64,000 bases of DNA from Brucella pseudintermedia (GCF_042697365.1 NZ_CP137604.1), one strand, 5' to 3'. Positions 1-10,320 are shown, counted from the stretch's first letter. Notes: a model not told the origin generated them from the letters alone. Made by a program: numbers and translations.

Positions 1-2424
1 GACCGCAACCATCCAGACAAGGACAGCGGCTGGATCGTTCTCGGCATGGGCAAGTTCGGCGCGCGCGAACTCAATTACTCATCCGATATCGATCTCATAG
101 TTTTCATTGATGAAACCAGACCGGCCATTGGCGATCCTTATGAATGCGTCGAAACCTTTTCACGGTTGACGCGCCGCCTTGTCCGCATTTTGCAGGACCG
201 TACCGGCGACGGCTATGTCTTCCGCGTCGATCTTCGCCTGCGCCCGGACCCGGGCTCGACACCGCTGGCCATTCCGGTTGGTGCTGCCCTTCATTATTAC
301 GAAGGACGCGGCCAGAACTGGGAACGCGCAGCCATGATCAAGGCGCGCCCTGTCGCGGGCGACCGCGAGTCCGGCAAGCAGGTGCTGGCGGAATTGTCGC
401 CCTATGTCTGGCGCAAGTATCTCGACTATGCGGCCATTGCCGATGTGCACTCGATCAAGCGGCAGATTCACGCCCATAAGGGTCACGGCGATATTGCCGT
501 GCGCGGCCATAACGTAAAACTGGGGCGTGGCGGCATCCGCGAAATCGAATTTTTTGTCCAGACGCAACAGCTGATCGCTGGCGGGCGCTTTCCAGAATTG
601 CGCGGCAACCAGACGGTGCCGATGCTTGCGCGACTGGCAGAACGGGGCTGGATCACCGAGAAGGCCCGCGATGCCTTGGCGAAGGAATATTATTTCCTGC
701 GCGATGTAGAGCATCGCATCCAGATGATCGCCGACGAACAGACACATATCTTGCCGGAGGACGATGAAGGCTTTGCCCGTGTTGCCCATATGATGGGGTA
801 TGCCGATACAGCGGCTTTTTCCGCTGCCTTTCTCGACGCGCTGAAGGTCGTGGAAAAACATTATGCGGCCCTGTTCGAGCAGGCTCCCGAGCTTGGAAGC
901 GCATCGGGCAATCTGGTCTTTACCGGCGATGTGGACGATCCGGATACGCTGGAAACGCTCGCCGCCATGGGCTATGAGCGTCCGAGCGATATATGCCGGG
1001 TGATCCGCACATGGCACTTCGGGCGGTATCGCGCCACGCAATCGGCGGAAGCGCGCGAGCGCCTGACCGAACTGACGCCCGCTCTGCTCAAGGCTTTTGC
1101 CGAAACCAAGCGTGCGGACGAGGCGCTCTTGCGTTTTGACGGTTTTCTGAAAGGACTGCCTGCGGGCATCCAGCTTTTCAGCCTGCTGCAATCCAATCCG
1201 CGTCTCCTGAACCTGCTCGTGATGATCATGAGCGCTGCGCCCCGGCTTGCTGAAATCATCACCCGCAACCCGCATGTATTCGACGGTTTACTTGATCCGG
1301 CGATTTTCTCCGAAATGCCGACGCGCGCCTATCTGGAAGAGCGGCTGCGCGTCTTTCTGGGGCCTGCGACCGATTATGAGGAAGTGCTGGACCGGTTGCG
1401 CATATTCGCTGCCGAGCATCGCTTCCTGATCGGTATCCGTTTGCTGACAAGCGCCATTGATGGCGTGCGGGCAGGCCGCGCTTTTTCCGATCTGGCCGAA
1501 CTCATGATCGGCAAGGCTTTCGAGGTCGTGGAGGCAGAACTGGAGCGGCGCCACGGCAGGGTTAAGGGTGCCAAGGTCGCTCTTCTGGCCATGGGCAAGC
1601 TCGGCAGTCGCGAACTCACCGCCGGTTCCGATGTCGATCTTATCCTGCTTTACGATCATGACAAGGAAACGGATGAATCCGACGGCGAAAAGCCGCTGGC
1701 GCCATCGCAATATTATATCCGGCTGACGCAGCGGCTCATCGCGGCGCTTTCCGCGCCAACGGCGGAAGGTGTGCTTTATGAAGTCGATATGCGGCTGCGC
1801 CCATCCGGCAACAAGGGCCCGGTCGCGACCCATATCGAATCCTTCGGCAAATATCAGCGCAGTGAAGCATGGACGTGGGAGCATATGGCCCTGACCCGCG
1901 CGCGCCCGATCCATGGCGATGAGGCCTTTATGGATCACATCAGAAGAGAGATCGATGAGGTTCTGTCAGCGCCTCGCGACGTGAAGAAGATCGCCAAGGA
2001 TGTGCGCGAGATGCGCGGCCTCATTTATCAGGAAAAGCCGCCAGCCGATGATTGGGATTTCAAGCTCAAGCCCGGGGGCATTGTCGATCTGGAGTTCATT
2101 GCACAATTCGCCGTACTGGCGAACAAGGTTGACCGGAAGCCGCGGCCTTTGGGTACAGAAGAAATCCTTTCAGCGCTCGACCCGTCCTTTGCGGATCCGG
2201 CGCTCGCCGACAATCTGGTAAGTGCACACCGCCTCTATACCAATTTGAGCCAGACGATCCGCCTATGCCTAGGCAGCGATGCCAAGCGCGAGGAGTTCAT
2301 TCCGGGCATGATCGACTTGCTATGCCGCGCTGCGGACATGCCCGATATAAAGCGTGTCGAGCATCATCTGGCGGAAGTCGCCGTTGATGTGCGTACGAGT
2401 TTTGAGAAGCTTTTGAATATCTAG
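1..2424 (+). CDS. glnE: Bifunctional glutamine-synthetase adenylyltransferase/deadenylase, 5' end missing
   Basis: Adds AMP to, and removes it from, glutamine synthetase in the nitrogen-control cascade with PII. The frame is open from base 1, so the gene starts upstream; 807 codons are visible. Full-length homologues are about 950-980 aa, so roughly 150-180 N-terminal residues are missing. Two nucleotidyltransferase modules are present. The first reads GMGKFGARELNYSSDIDL (deadenylase half, right at the window edge). The second reads AMGKLGSRELTAGSDVDLIL (adenylylating half, around base 1590). Each keeps the acidic DxD pair that binds metal. The TAG stop at 2422-2424 is made by the first bases of a palindromic repeat. 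The next gene, a histidine kinase, converges on it from the other strand. Confidence 0.97.
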   Translation, partial: DRNHPDKDSGWIVLGMGKFGARELNYSSDIDLIVFIDETRPAIGDPYECVETFSRLTRRLVRILQDRTGDGYVFRVDLRLRPDPGSTPLAIPVGAALHYYEGRGQNWERAAMIKARPVAGDRESGKQVLAELSPYVWRKYLDYAAIADVHSIKRQIHAHKGHGDIAVRGHNVKLGRGGIREIEFFVQTQQLIAGGRFPELRGNQTVPMLARLAERGWITEKARDALAKEYYFLRDVEHRIQMIADEQTHILPEDDEGFARVAHMMGYADTAAFSAAFLDALKVVEKHYAALFEQAPELGSASGNLVFTGDVDDPDTLETLAAMGYERPSDICRVIRTWHFGRYRATQSAEARERLTELTPALLKAFAETKRADEALLRFDGFLKGLPAGIQLFSLLQSNPRLLNLLVMIMSAAPRLAEIITRNPHVFDGLLDPAIFSEMPTRAYLEERLRVFLGPATDYEEVLDRLRIFAAEHRFLIGIRLLTSAIDGVRAGRAFSDLAELMIGKAFEVVEAELERRHGRVKGAKVALLAMGKLGSRELTAGSDVDLILLYDHDKETDESDGEKPLAPSQYYIRLTQRLIAALSAPTAEGVLYEVDMRLRPSGNKGPVATHIESFGKYQRSEAWTWEHMALTRARPIHGDEAFMDHIRREIDEVLSAPRDVKKIAKDVREMRGLIYQEKPPADDWDFKLKPGGIVDLEFIAQFAVLANKVDRKPRPLGTEEILSALDPSFADPALADNLVSAHRLYTNLSQTIRLCLGSDAKREEFIPGMIDLLCRAADMPDIKRVEHHLAEVAVDVRTSFEKLLNI

Positions 2425-2526
2425 AGCATTTCCAGCAAAAGTGCGAAGCGGTTTTGCGTAGGATAATGCGATGAAACAAAGACTTAGAGCGGTTCCAGCA
2501 GCTCTGTTTTAACTGGAGCCGCTCTA
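2422..2526 (+). repeat. 105-bp palindromic repeat (Bru-RS-like), copy 1
   Basis: Begins TAGAGCATTTCCAGCAAAAG and ends in CCGCTCTA. The second part is an inverted repeat (AGAGCGGTTCC ... GGAGCCGCTCT). Closely related copies lie at 22985-23088, 42051-42155 (opposite orientation) and 48995-49099, with a half copy at 59803-59844. This copy is the most diverged full one. Length, palindromic ends and placement fit the Bru-RS1/RS2 elements described in Brucella; the exact relation is from memory. It fills the gap between convergent glnE and the kinase gene, so it may also act as a two-way terminator. Confidence 0.85.
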
Positions 2527-2527
2527 A

Positions 2528-4882
2528 TCAGGCGGCGTGAATTTCGGCGCTGTGATTGCCCATATGACCTGGTTTGCGATCAGGGATGCAGACCGAAACC
2601 ACGGTGCCGACGCCTTCGGTCGAGCGAATGCGAAGCCAGCCGCCGTGAAGTTCGGCCAGCGAGCGGGTGATGGCAAGCCCGAGGCCAGAGCCGGTATGGG
2701 TCTTGGTGAACTGGTTTTCCACCTGCTCAAAGGGCTGGCCGATCTTTTTGATCGCCGATTTCGGAATGCCGACACCGGTATCCTGAATTGTCATGAACAG
2801 GGCCGAGCCGGTTTTGCGCGCGCGCACCGTGATCTGTCCGCCGTAGGACGTGAACTTCACTGCATTGGAAAGAAGGTTGATGAGCACCTGCTTGATCGCC
2901 CGGCGGTCCGCATAAAGCTGCATCGCATCTTCAATGCGCGTATTGACTGCAATATTCTTCTCATCCGCCTGCAGCGAGATCATACGCACCGTTTCATTGA
3001 TGAGCGGGCAGAGATCGATCTGCTCACGGTCGAGCGAGAAATGCCCGGCTTCGATCTTCGACATGTCCAGAATGTCATTGATGACGTTGAGCAGGAAGTT
3101 ACCGCTCGTGTGGATGTCGTTGATATATTCCTCGTAGCGGTCGGAGCCGAGCGGGCCGAACGTGCCCGCCTGTATCATTTCCGAGAAACCGATGATGGCA
3201 TTGAGCGGCGTGCGCAATTCATGAGACATATTGGCGAGGAACTCGGATTTCGCGCGGTTTGCGGCCTCGGCCCGTTCCTTTTCCTGACTGTATTTGCGGG
3301 CGAGCTCTGACAGCTCGCGTACGCGGTCTCTCTCGCCCTTGCGCGCAATCGAAAGGTCGTGAATGGTCGCCATCAGGCGGCGTTCGCTGTCAACCAGACG
3401 CTCCTGATGCAGCTTGAGCTGGGTAATGTCGGTGCCGATGGAAACAAGCCCGCCATCCTGCGTGCGGCGTTCGTTGACCTGGAGCCAGCGACCATCGCTC
3501 AATTGCCGTTCAAACGTCTGGCCACCGGCGCGGTTATGTTCATTGGCCATGCGGCGCTCGAAAGTGAATGGACGCGTATGGGCGTCGACTTCGTTGCGCG
3601 GCACGCCGGGTTTCAGCGTCCAGACCGGAAGGCCGGCATATTCGCTGAATTTGGAATTCGCCATGACGAGGCGATTGTTGGAATCCCACAGGATGAAGGC
3701 TTCAGAAATGTTCTCGATGGCTTCGCGGATGCGCATGTCGGCTTCCGCCGTTTGCTGCGCAAAACGGTGCTGTTCGCTGACGTCGAACGCAATGCCGACC
3801 AGATGAAGATCGCCTTCGCTGGCGATTTCGGCGCGAACGCGCATCCATACCCACGAACCATCGGCGTGGCGCATACGGAATACGCGGTCGACATGCGAAA
3901 TATCGCCTGCCGCTGCCTGTTCCGCAATGGAGTAGAGATCGCCGTCTTCCGTATTGATGATCGCAGCCACATCGCCGAAAGGCAGCACCGCATCCTGCGC
4001 CTCGTAGCCCAGCATTTCATACATGGAACGCGACCAGTAGATGCGACCGCGTGCCATGTCCCAGTCCCACAGGCCGCAGCGGCCGCGCGCCAGCGCCAGA
4101 TCGATACGCCGCTGGATCTGGCCAGAAAGATCATCGGCCTCACGCGCCCGCGCCGCCTGGCTGAAATAGGCATAGAGAATGGCGAACATTACGCCGGTCG
4201 TGCCTGCGAAGAGCGTCACATTGAGCGATACGGCCCGGCGCCATTCGGCAAAGATAGTGCTTTCCGGTTCGACGGCGATGATGGAATAGGGCAGGGACAG
4301 CGGCTTGGACAGGGCGCCGAAAGCCGGTTCATCCTGCAGCGTCACTTTCAGCACACCTGCACGTTCTGCAAACAGGAACAGCGGCTGCGCATCCGACAGG
4401 ACCGTGTCGACTGGCTTGCCGGACATATCGGAACCCGGACCCGATGCCGCCACCACGGATGATTGCGCGTCAAGGACGGCAAGGGTCATGCCAGAGGATG
4501 ACAATCCGCGAGAGCGAAACTCCGCCATCGTATCCTGAATATCCTTCGCGGATATCTGTGCTCCCGCATCGGTGCCGTTGGCGACACGTTCGATCATCTG
4601 GGCAAGATTGGTGGTCGCAGCCGACAAAAAAGCTTTATGCTGCTGCTCGATATCGTCGCGCCACGCCAGCATCGAAAACACGCGCGCAACGCCCAGAATA
4701 ATCAAGAAAATGATGATGAGCGCGGGAACGAGGCGTCGCAGAATAGGCTCGATCGAGACGAATTTGCCATAGGCCGGACCAGCAAGAAGACTGACATGGC
4801 CCGAAAGCTTGCCCTTTCTTCTTTTCCGACCGGATTCGCAATGCGTCCCCGCCGGCGCGCCATACGCGTCGGTGCTCGCCAT
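2528..4882 (-). CDS. pleC: PAS-domain sensor histidine kinase, PleC/DivJ/PdhS family
   Basis: A 784-residue membrane histidine kinase. Two membrane segments (about residues 51-72 and 220-241) enclose a periplasmic region of about 145 residues. Two PAS-like regions follow (about 262-370 and 385-490), then a coiled linker. The HisKA box SHELRTPLN has the phosphoacceptor His at about 554, and the C-terminal ATPase has N, G1 (DTGVGIP) and G2 (GSGLGLA) boxes. The wording around HisKA (FGPLG, DIHTSG, INDILDMSKIEAG) is typical of the PleC/DivJ/PdhS group, which sets the phosphorylation of DivK and so CtrA activity. PleC is my best assignment, from this wording and remembered position next to glnE in rhizobia; DivJ or another paralogue remains possible. 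The ATG is preceded by GAGGGA. Confidence 0.85.
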   Translation of the reverse strand: MASTDAYGAPAGTHCESGRKRRKGKLSGHVSLLAGPAYGKFVSIEPILRRLVPALIIIFLIILGVARVFSMLAWRDDIEQQHKAFLSAATTNLAQMIERVANGTDAGAQISAKDIQDTMAEFRSRGLSSSGMTLAVLDAQSSVVAASGPGSDMSGKPVDTVLSDAQPLFLFAERAGVLKVTLQDEPAFGALSKPLSLPYSIIAVEPESTIFAEWRRAVSLNVTLFAGTTGVMFAILYAYFSQAARAREADDLSGQIQRRIDLALARGRCGLWDWDMARGRIYWSRSMYEMLGYEAQDAVLPFGDVAAIINTEDGDLYSIAEQAAAGDISHVDRVFRMRHADGSWVWMRVRAEIASEGDLHLVGIAFDVSEQHRFAQQTAEADMRIREAIENISEAFILWDSNNRLVMANSKFSEYAGLPVWTLKPGVPRNEVDAHTRPFTFERRMANEHNRAGGQTFERQLSDGRWLQVNERRTQDGGLVSIGTDITQLKLHQERLVDSERRLMATIHDLSIARKGERDRVRELSELARKYSQEKERAEAANRAKSEFLANMSHELRTPLNAIIGFSEMIQAGTFGPLGSDRYEEYINDIHTSGNFLLNVINDILDMSKIEAGHFSLDREQIDLCPLINETVRMISLQADEKNIAVNTRIEDAMQLYADRRAIKQVLINLLSNAVKFTSYGGQITVRARKTGSALFMTIQDTGVGIPKSAIKKIGQPFEQVENQFTKTHTGSGLGLAITRSLAELHGGWLRIRSTEGVGTVVSVCIPDRKPGHMGNHSAEIHAA

Positions 4883-5210
4883 ATAATGGTCCCTCGTGAA
4901 TTCCCTGCGAGTGAAGTGATTCGGAATACGCCACCTCCGAATATCATCAATGAATCAAATGTGATTCGCGCTGTCCAGCGAATTCGTTAACGAGGCGTAA
5001 AAATCGGGAATTTAGTCGATCCATTTATTCATTAATCTCAAGGCCTTAAGTAGAATCGATATTGCATCTGATTCGGCTAAACGCATGAAAAGACTCATGA
5101 AAGCGGACTGCCTCGCCGCCTGTTCGACGGGCCGCATGAAAAGGTCCGTTCCGGTAGCGTATCGGCCACAGGAACGGACGAATCATCGCGATGGGAGGAT
5201 GGATCGCGAA
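4883..5210. other. Intergenic region between pepN and pleC-like gene
   Basis: This 328-base, AT-rich stretch lies downstream of pepN and upstream of the kinase gene, both on the minus strand, so it should hold the kinase promoter. I see no gene. A near-consensus CtrA box (TTAA-N7-TAAA) lies at 4987-5001, about 105 bases before the kinase start, and TTAA words recur at 5032-5050. Confidence 0.4.
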
Positions 5211-7862
5211 TCAGGCGAGAGTGCGGTCCACGATGTCGCGCAGGTCGGTGGACAGTTTGCCCGCGCCTGAAATGCGCGCCAGCGCTGCCCTGGCATGTTC
5301 GCGGCGGGTATCTTCGAGCGAACGCCACGAGCGAAGCGCCGTCAGAAGCCGCGCCGCGAGCTGCGGGTTCTCCGGGTCGATGGACAGGATCGTTTCCGCG
5401 AAGAATTCGTAAGCCGCACCATCCTTGCGGTTGAAGCCGGTCGGGTTGGAGGCGGAGAACGAACCGATCAAGGAACGGACGCGGTTCGGATTATCGAGCG
5501 AGAAGAGGGCGTGTTTCGTGAGATCGCGCACAGCCTGCAAGGCTTCCTCGCCGGGACGGCTCGCCTGCACGCTGAACCACTTGTCCATCACCAGCCCATC
5601 CTTGCCGAACTGACGCTCGAAACTTGCCAGTGCGTCCTTTGCTTCGCTCGTATCGCCAAAGCGATGCACCAGCACGGTCAACGCCGCGAAGCGATCGGTC
5701 ATGTTATCCGCAACGGTGAACTGGTCGGCAGCACGTTTCGGGCTGTTCTCGTAACGGCTCAGATAATCCAGCAACGCATTCCGCAAGGCACGTTTGCCAG
5801 CCGCCGCTGCATCGGGCGAGAAAGCGCCATCCTGTTTCAGGCCATCGTAGAGCTTGGCAAATTCGCCAGCATAGCGGGCGGCAATGGCATCGACGAAATG
5901 ATTCCGGCTTGCAAGGATGGCGTCTGGGTCGACATTGTGGCCCATTTCACGCGCGATATCGCTTTCGCTCGGCAACGTCAGGCAGAGTGCGCGGAACGCA
6001 GGATCAAGGGTCTCATCGGATGCCACTTTCCCCGCGAGTTCAACGATCTTTTCTTCAACTGCCGGTGCATGATCCCCGCGAACGCGCTTGGCGCCTTCAA
6101 GCAGGATCTCGTTGAAAATTCCGGTCAATGCCTGCCAGCGCGCCACCGGGTCGCTGTCGTTGAGTGCAAGGAAAGCGCGGTCATCGTCCGATAGCGGTGC
6201 TGACAGATTGACCGGAGCCGAGAAGCCGCGCAGCAGCGACGGCACAGGGCGCTGCTTGATGCCATGGAAGACGATTGTTTCGGATGAACGATGCAGATGG
6301 ATGACATCGCCGCGTACATCCCCGCCATCGACGGAAGCTGGAACCATATCCTTGCCGTCAGGCCCGATCAGGCCGAAGGCAATCGGAATATGCATCGGTT
6401 TCTTGACCGGTTGTCCGGGCGTTGCTGCGAGCGTTTGCGTCAACTCAATCGTATAGGTTTCCTTCGCAGCGTCGAAGGCGAAAGCAGCTTCCACCTTGGG
6501 CGTTCCGGCCTGATCGTACCAGAGCGCGAATTGTGAAAAGTCTTGACCGGAAACATCGGCAAAAACCTTGACGAAATCCTCAATGGTCGCGGCGTCTCCA
6601 TCATGGCGCTCGAAATAGAGGTCCATGCCCTTGCGGAACAGCTCTGGCCCGATGATCGTGCGGATCATGCGCACCACTTCCGAGCCTTTCTCATAAACGG
6701 TCGCCGTATAGAAGTTGTTGATCTCGCGATATTCACGCGGACGCACCGGATGGGCCAGCGGCCCGGCATCTTCCGGAAATTGCTGTGCTTTCAGAATTTT
6801 CACTTCGGAAATGCGCTTGACCGGACGGGAACGCTCATCAGCGGAAAATTCGTGATCGCGATAGACGGTCAAACCTTCCTTGAGGCAGAGCTGGAACCAG
6901 TCGCGGCAGGTGATGCGGTTGCCTGTCCAGTTGTGGAAATATTCGTGCGCGATGACCGCCTCGATGCCCGCATAGTCGACATCGGTCGCCGTTTCGGGGT
7001 CGGCCAGCACATATTTGTCGTTGAAGACATTGAGGCCCTTGTTCTCCATCGCGCCCATGTTGAAATCGGACACGGCAACGATGTTGAAAACATCGAGATC
7101 ATATTCGCGACCGAACTTTTCCTCGTCCCAGCGCATGGAGCGTTTCAATGCATCCATCGCATAGACGGCACGGCTTTCCTTGCCATGCTCGACATAAATA
7201 GCCAGATCGACCGCGCGTCCCGACTGCGTGGTGAAGTGGTCCTTGACGACGCCGAGCGATCCGGCGACGAGCGCGAAGAGATAGGACGGCTTTGGATGCG
7301 GATCGTGCCAGATGGCAAAATGCCGGCCCGATTTGCCTTCGCCCGATCCACTGTCGACCGGATTGCCGTTGGAGAGAAGAATTGGAGCGGCCTGCCGGTC
7401 GGCGTCGATGCGGACAGTATAAACGGACAGCACGTCCGGGCGATCATAATAATAAGTAATGCGGCGGAAGCCTTCCGCCTCGCACTGGGTGCAATAAACG
7501 CCGCTTGAGCGATAGAGGCCGGATAGCTGGCGGTTAGTCGTCGGATTAATTTCCGTCACGATTTCAAGCGTGAAGCGCTTTCCTTCCGGCAGGTCGCTGA
7601 TTTCAAGCTGGTCAAGCGTTGCGACATAGCTGTTATCAGCAAGCGGCTTGCCATCAATGGCGATGCTGATGAGTTTCAGTTCGTCGCCATCCAGCACAAG
7701 GGGCGTACCGGCTGGAGTGTCATCACGGCGCTCAATCGTGAGGCTCGCAACGACGATGGTTTTTTCCGGTTCCAGTGAGAAATCCAGTTTCGTCTCGGGA
7801 ATGGCGTAAGGGGTCGGGCGGTAATCTTCGAGGCGGAATGTCTGGCCGGTTTCAGTACGCAT
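5211..7862 (-). CDS. pepN: Aminopeptidase N (M1 zinc metallopeptidase)
   Basis: Cytoplasmic broad-specificity aminopeptidase of the M1 family. The exopeptidase motif GAMENKGLNVFN and the zinc site HEYFHNWTGNR with downstream Glu (KEGLTVYRDHEF) are intact. The order is the usual N-terminal beta domain, catalytic domain and long helical C-terminal domain. I place the start at the ATG at 7862, because GGGAGAG lies about ten bases upstream; this gives 883 aa, close to the 870 aa of E. coli PepN. An in-frame start at 7898 would add 12 residues. The gene stands alone, with long gaps on both sides. Confidence 0.96.
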   Translation of the reverse strand: MRTETGQTFRLEDYRPTPYAIPETKLDFSLEPEKTIVVASLTIERRDDTPAGTPLVLDGDELKLISIAIDGKPLADNSYVATLDQLEISDLPEGKRFTLEIVTEINPTTNRQLSGLYRSSGVYCTQCEAEGFRRITYYYDRPDVLSVYTVRIDADRQAAPILLSNGNPVDSGSGEGKSGRHFAIWHDPHPKPSYLFALVAGSLGVVKDHFTTQSGRAVDLAIYVEHGKESRAVYAMDALKRSMRWDEEKFGREYDLDVFNIVAVSDFNMGAMENKGLNVFNDKYVLADPETATDVDYAGIEAVIAHEYFHNWTGNRITCRDWFQLCLKEGLTVYRDHEFSADERSRPVKRISEVKILKAQQFPEDAGPLAHPVRPREYREINNFYTATVYEKGSEVVRMIRTIIGPELFRKGMDLYFERHDGDAATIEDFVKVFADVSGQDFSQFALWYDQAGTPKVEAAFAFDAAKETYTIELTQTLAATPGQPVKKPMHIPIAFGLIGPDGKDMVPASVDGGDVRGDVIHLHRSSETIVFHGIKQRPVPSLLRGFSAPVNLSAPLSDDDRAFLALNDSDPVARWQALTGIFNEILLEGAKRVRGDHAPAVEEKIVELAGKVASDETLDPAFRALCLTLPSESDIAREMGHNVDPDAILASRNHFVDAIAARYAGEFAKLYDGLKQDGAFSPDAAAAGKRALRNALLDYLSRYENSPKRAADQFTVADNMTDRFAALTVLVHRFGDTSEAKDALASFERQFGKDGLVMDKWFSVQASRPGEEALQAVRDLTKHALFSLDNPNRVRSLIGSFSASNPTGFNRKDGAAYEFFAETILSIDPENPQLAARLLTALRSWRSLEDTRREHARAALARISGAGKLSTDLRDIVDRTLA

Positions 7863-8104
7863 AGCGAAACTCTCTCCCTGAACGCTCTTTGAACTCACGA
7901 TACTGGATTCGTAGCCAAAATTGCTGCAGAGGGAAACTTAATTCCAGAACAACCAACCGGGCTTTGTAGCAGGATGGGTATTTTATCAAATATTTTCCGA
8001 CTTGACCTTTGAGCTACTGGTGCTGTGTTGCAAACAGGAATAAGAAAGACAGGCACGCGAATATTTCGGGTGTAGCTGCGCATCATATTTTAAGGAATTG
8101 CGTT

Positions 8105-9064
8105 GTGAACGCTCATGCGAGCGCGCCTGTCGAGGCTGCCCATCTTGAAACGAATCCGATGCTCGGCATCGGCTTGAAGATCGCTTCCGTTGCTGTTTTC
8201 GTCGCCATGTCCACTTTGTTGAAAGCGACTGATGGCGTGCCGGTCGGGCAGTTGATCTTCTTCAGGTCTTTCTTCGCGATCTTCGCGATATTGCTCTATC
8301 TGGCTTGGCGCGGGCAACTTTCGGGCGTATTCCGCACGCAGAACGGTTTCAGCCATTTCTGGCGCGGGCTGGTGGGCGTCTGTTCCATGTCGATGAGCTT
8401 TTTCGCACTGACCAGGCTGCCGCTGCCGGAGGCAATCGCCATCAATTACGCTTCGCCGCTGATCAGCGTCATTCTTGGCGCGGTCGTCCTGCACGAGATC
8501 GTACGGCTTTATCGCTGGAGCGCGGTCCTGATCGGGCTCGGCGGGGTCATGTTCATCATATGGCCGAGGCTGACAGTGTTCTCGGGCGGTGATATAGGAT
8601 ATGACGAGGCCATCGGCGCCCTTGCTGCCCTTGGTGGAGCAGTCATGTCAGCAGTGGCGATGATGCTTGTGCGTCATCTCGTTCAGACGGAACGCACATC
8701 GACCATTGTGATCTATTTTTCCATATCCGCGAGCGTCATCTCACTGGCGAGCTTTCCATTCGGCTGGGTCGTACCAAACTGGCCGCAGCTTGCCATGCTG
8801 ATCGCAGCCGGGTTTGCCGGTGGGATCGGGCAGATTCTCCTGACCGAATGTTATCGCCATGCGCCAATGTCGACTATTGCCCCCTTCGAATACACATCGA
8901 TGCTGCTCGGACTTGCGATCGGGTTTCTGCTCTTTGGCGATATCCCGACCCTCGAAATGCTGGCAGGCAGCGCCATCGTCATGGCGGCTGGTGGGTTCAT
9001 CATCTATCGCGAGCACAAGCTTGCCATCGCGCCGCACAAGGTGAATGCCCCGCAAACGCAATAA
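8105..9064 (+). CDS. EamA/DMT-family membrane permease
   Basis: Predicted inner-membrane transporter of the drug/metabolite superfamily, about 319 aa with ten hydrophobic segments in two EamA halves. The last segment is followed by a short charged tail. I choose the GTG at 8105 because AAGGA lies eight bases upstream and the protein then begins just before the first helix. A longer frame from 8009 would add a polar, Cys-containing stretch unlike the family. The substrate cannot be read from the sequence; metabolite or amine export is common in this family. It faces away from pepN and converges on the MFS gene, with only two bases between the two stop codons. Confidence 0.88.
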   Translation: MNAHASAPVEAAHLETNPMLGIGLKIASVAVFVAMSTLLKATDGVPVGQLIFFRSFFAIFAILLYLAWRGQLSGVFRTQNGFSHFWRGLVGVCSMSMSFFALTRLPLPEAIAINYASPLISVILGAVVLHEIVRLYRWSAVLIGLGGVMFIIWPRLTVFSGGDIGYDEAIGALAALGGAVMSAVAMMLVRHLVQTERTSTIVIYFSISASVISLASFPFGWVVPNWPQLAMLIAAGFAGGIGQILLTECYRHAPMSTIAPFEYTSMLLGLAIGFLLFGDIPTLEMLAGSAIVMAAGGFIIYREHKLAIAPHKVNAPQTQ

Positions 9065-9066
9065 AA

Positions 9067-10320
9067 TCAGCTCTGGCCAGGCGCGCCTTCTGCGCGGGGA
9101 TCAAGCTGCATGGTCTCCGGCGTGGACTGGCCGTCCGGTGTGTGGAACTTGTACTCGGTTTTTTGATCGCTGATGGCTGGCCGCTCGAAGCGGCGGATAC
9201 GCCAGAAGGCGTGCAGGCCATAAAGGGCATAAGCGATAGCCATGGTGACGAAGAAGCCCGAAGCGCCGATCAAATCCATCAGAGGGCCGGAAAGGGCAGG
9301 TCCGATGACGCTGCCTACGCCATAGATAATCAGCAATCCGCCGGAAACCTTCACGAACTCGCTGGCATCGGCGTAGTCGTTAGCGTGCGCGACGTTGAGG
9401 CTGTAGATCGGATAAATCACCGAACCGAACAGAAACATCATGATGTAGAGCGCCGTAGGCGAGGTGGGATGGAACAGCACCATCACCATTGACAGGGCAA
9501 AACCGATCATCCCGGCTATTACCATCACGTAGCGACGGTCGACAAAGTCGGACCCCCGGCCAAGCGGATACTGGAAGATTGCGCCGCCGACCATCGCGCA
9601 GGCAAGCATCGTCGCAATGCCGAAGGTAGAAAGGCCATTCATCTCGCCGTAAATTGCGGCGAGGAAATTCCACGTGCCCGCAACTATGCCGGCAATCAGC
9701 GAGCCGAACGCGGCGGCTGGCGACCGCCGGTAAAGTCCCTTGAGATCGAGCGAAACCTGCGTCAGCGGATTAGGCGACTGGGCGCTGGAAAGCGCCGTTG
9801 GAAGCAGCGCGCTGGCATAGATAATGGCGCAAACGATGAAGAGCGTCTGCGTTCCTGCATCGCCGAAGGGCAGTATATACTGTCCGCAGAGCAGGCCGAG
9901 CATGGTAATGATCATGTAGATCGAGAAGATGCGCCCGCGCGATTCATTCGTCACGCGCTCGTTCAGCCAGCTTTCGATGATCATGTAGCTGCCAGCGAGA
10001 GAAAAGCCTGCAACGCCGCGGAAGATCATCCACGCAACCGGGTTGACGAGCAGTGCGTGCAAGAGAAGCGCCATCGAAAGCAGTGTCAGCAGCGCTGAGA
10101 AGACGCGCACATGCCCCACGCGGCGCACCAGATGTGGCACCACAATGCAGCCTATCGTGAAGGCAAGGGAATAGCTCGTGCCCATCCAGCCGATGGTCGT
10201 GGTGGACCAGCCTTCCATGCCGCCACGCAGGGGCAGAAGAATGCCCGCAAGGCCACCTGCAAGCAGCATGAGAAAAGTGCTTGCAAGCAAAGCGGCTATG
10301 GGCAGGAGCTGACCAGCCAT
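9067..10320 (-). CDS. MFS transporter, YcaD-like
   Basis: A 417-aa, twelve-helix major-facilitator protein. The segment MIIESWLNERVTNESRGR between the central helices is characteristic of the YcaD-like branch (E. coli YcaD, substrate unknown). The C-terminal tail after the last helix is about 40 residues, polar and Pro-rich. The start at 10320 is supported by GGGAG five bases before the ATG; the open frame extends upstream to 10437 without a better site. Direction of transport and substrate are unknown. It lies head to tail with the UDG gene on the same strand, with a 145-base gap. Confidence 0.88.
   Translation of the reverse strand: MAGQLLPIAALLASTFLMLLAGGLAGILLPLRGGMEGWSTTTIGWMGTSYSLAFTIGCIVVPHLVRRVGHVRVFSALLTLLSMALLLHALLVNPVAWMIFRGVAGFSLAGSYMIIESWLNERVTNESRGRIFSIYMIITMLGLLCGQYILPFGDAGTQTLFIVCAIIYASALLPTALSSAQSPNPLTQVSLDLKGLYRRSPAAAFGSLIAGIVAGTWNFLAAIYGEMNGLSTFGIATMLACAMVGGAIFQYPLGRGSDFVDRRYVMVIAGMIGFALSMVMVLFHPTSPTALYIMMFLFGSVIYPIYSLNVAHANDYADASEFVKVSGGLLIIYGVGSVIGPALSGPLMDLIGASGFFVTMAIAYALYGLHAFWRIRRFERPAISDQKTEYKFHTPDGQSTPETMQLDPRAEGAPGQS

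Noticed and set aside
160..1275. 371-codon minus-strand frame opposite glnE
   Set aside because: Antisense shadow of glnE.
5032..5049. TTAA-N10-TTAA as CtrA site
   Set aside because: The spacing is wrong; probably AT-rich background.
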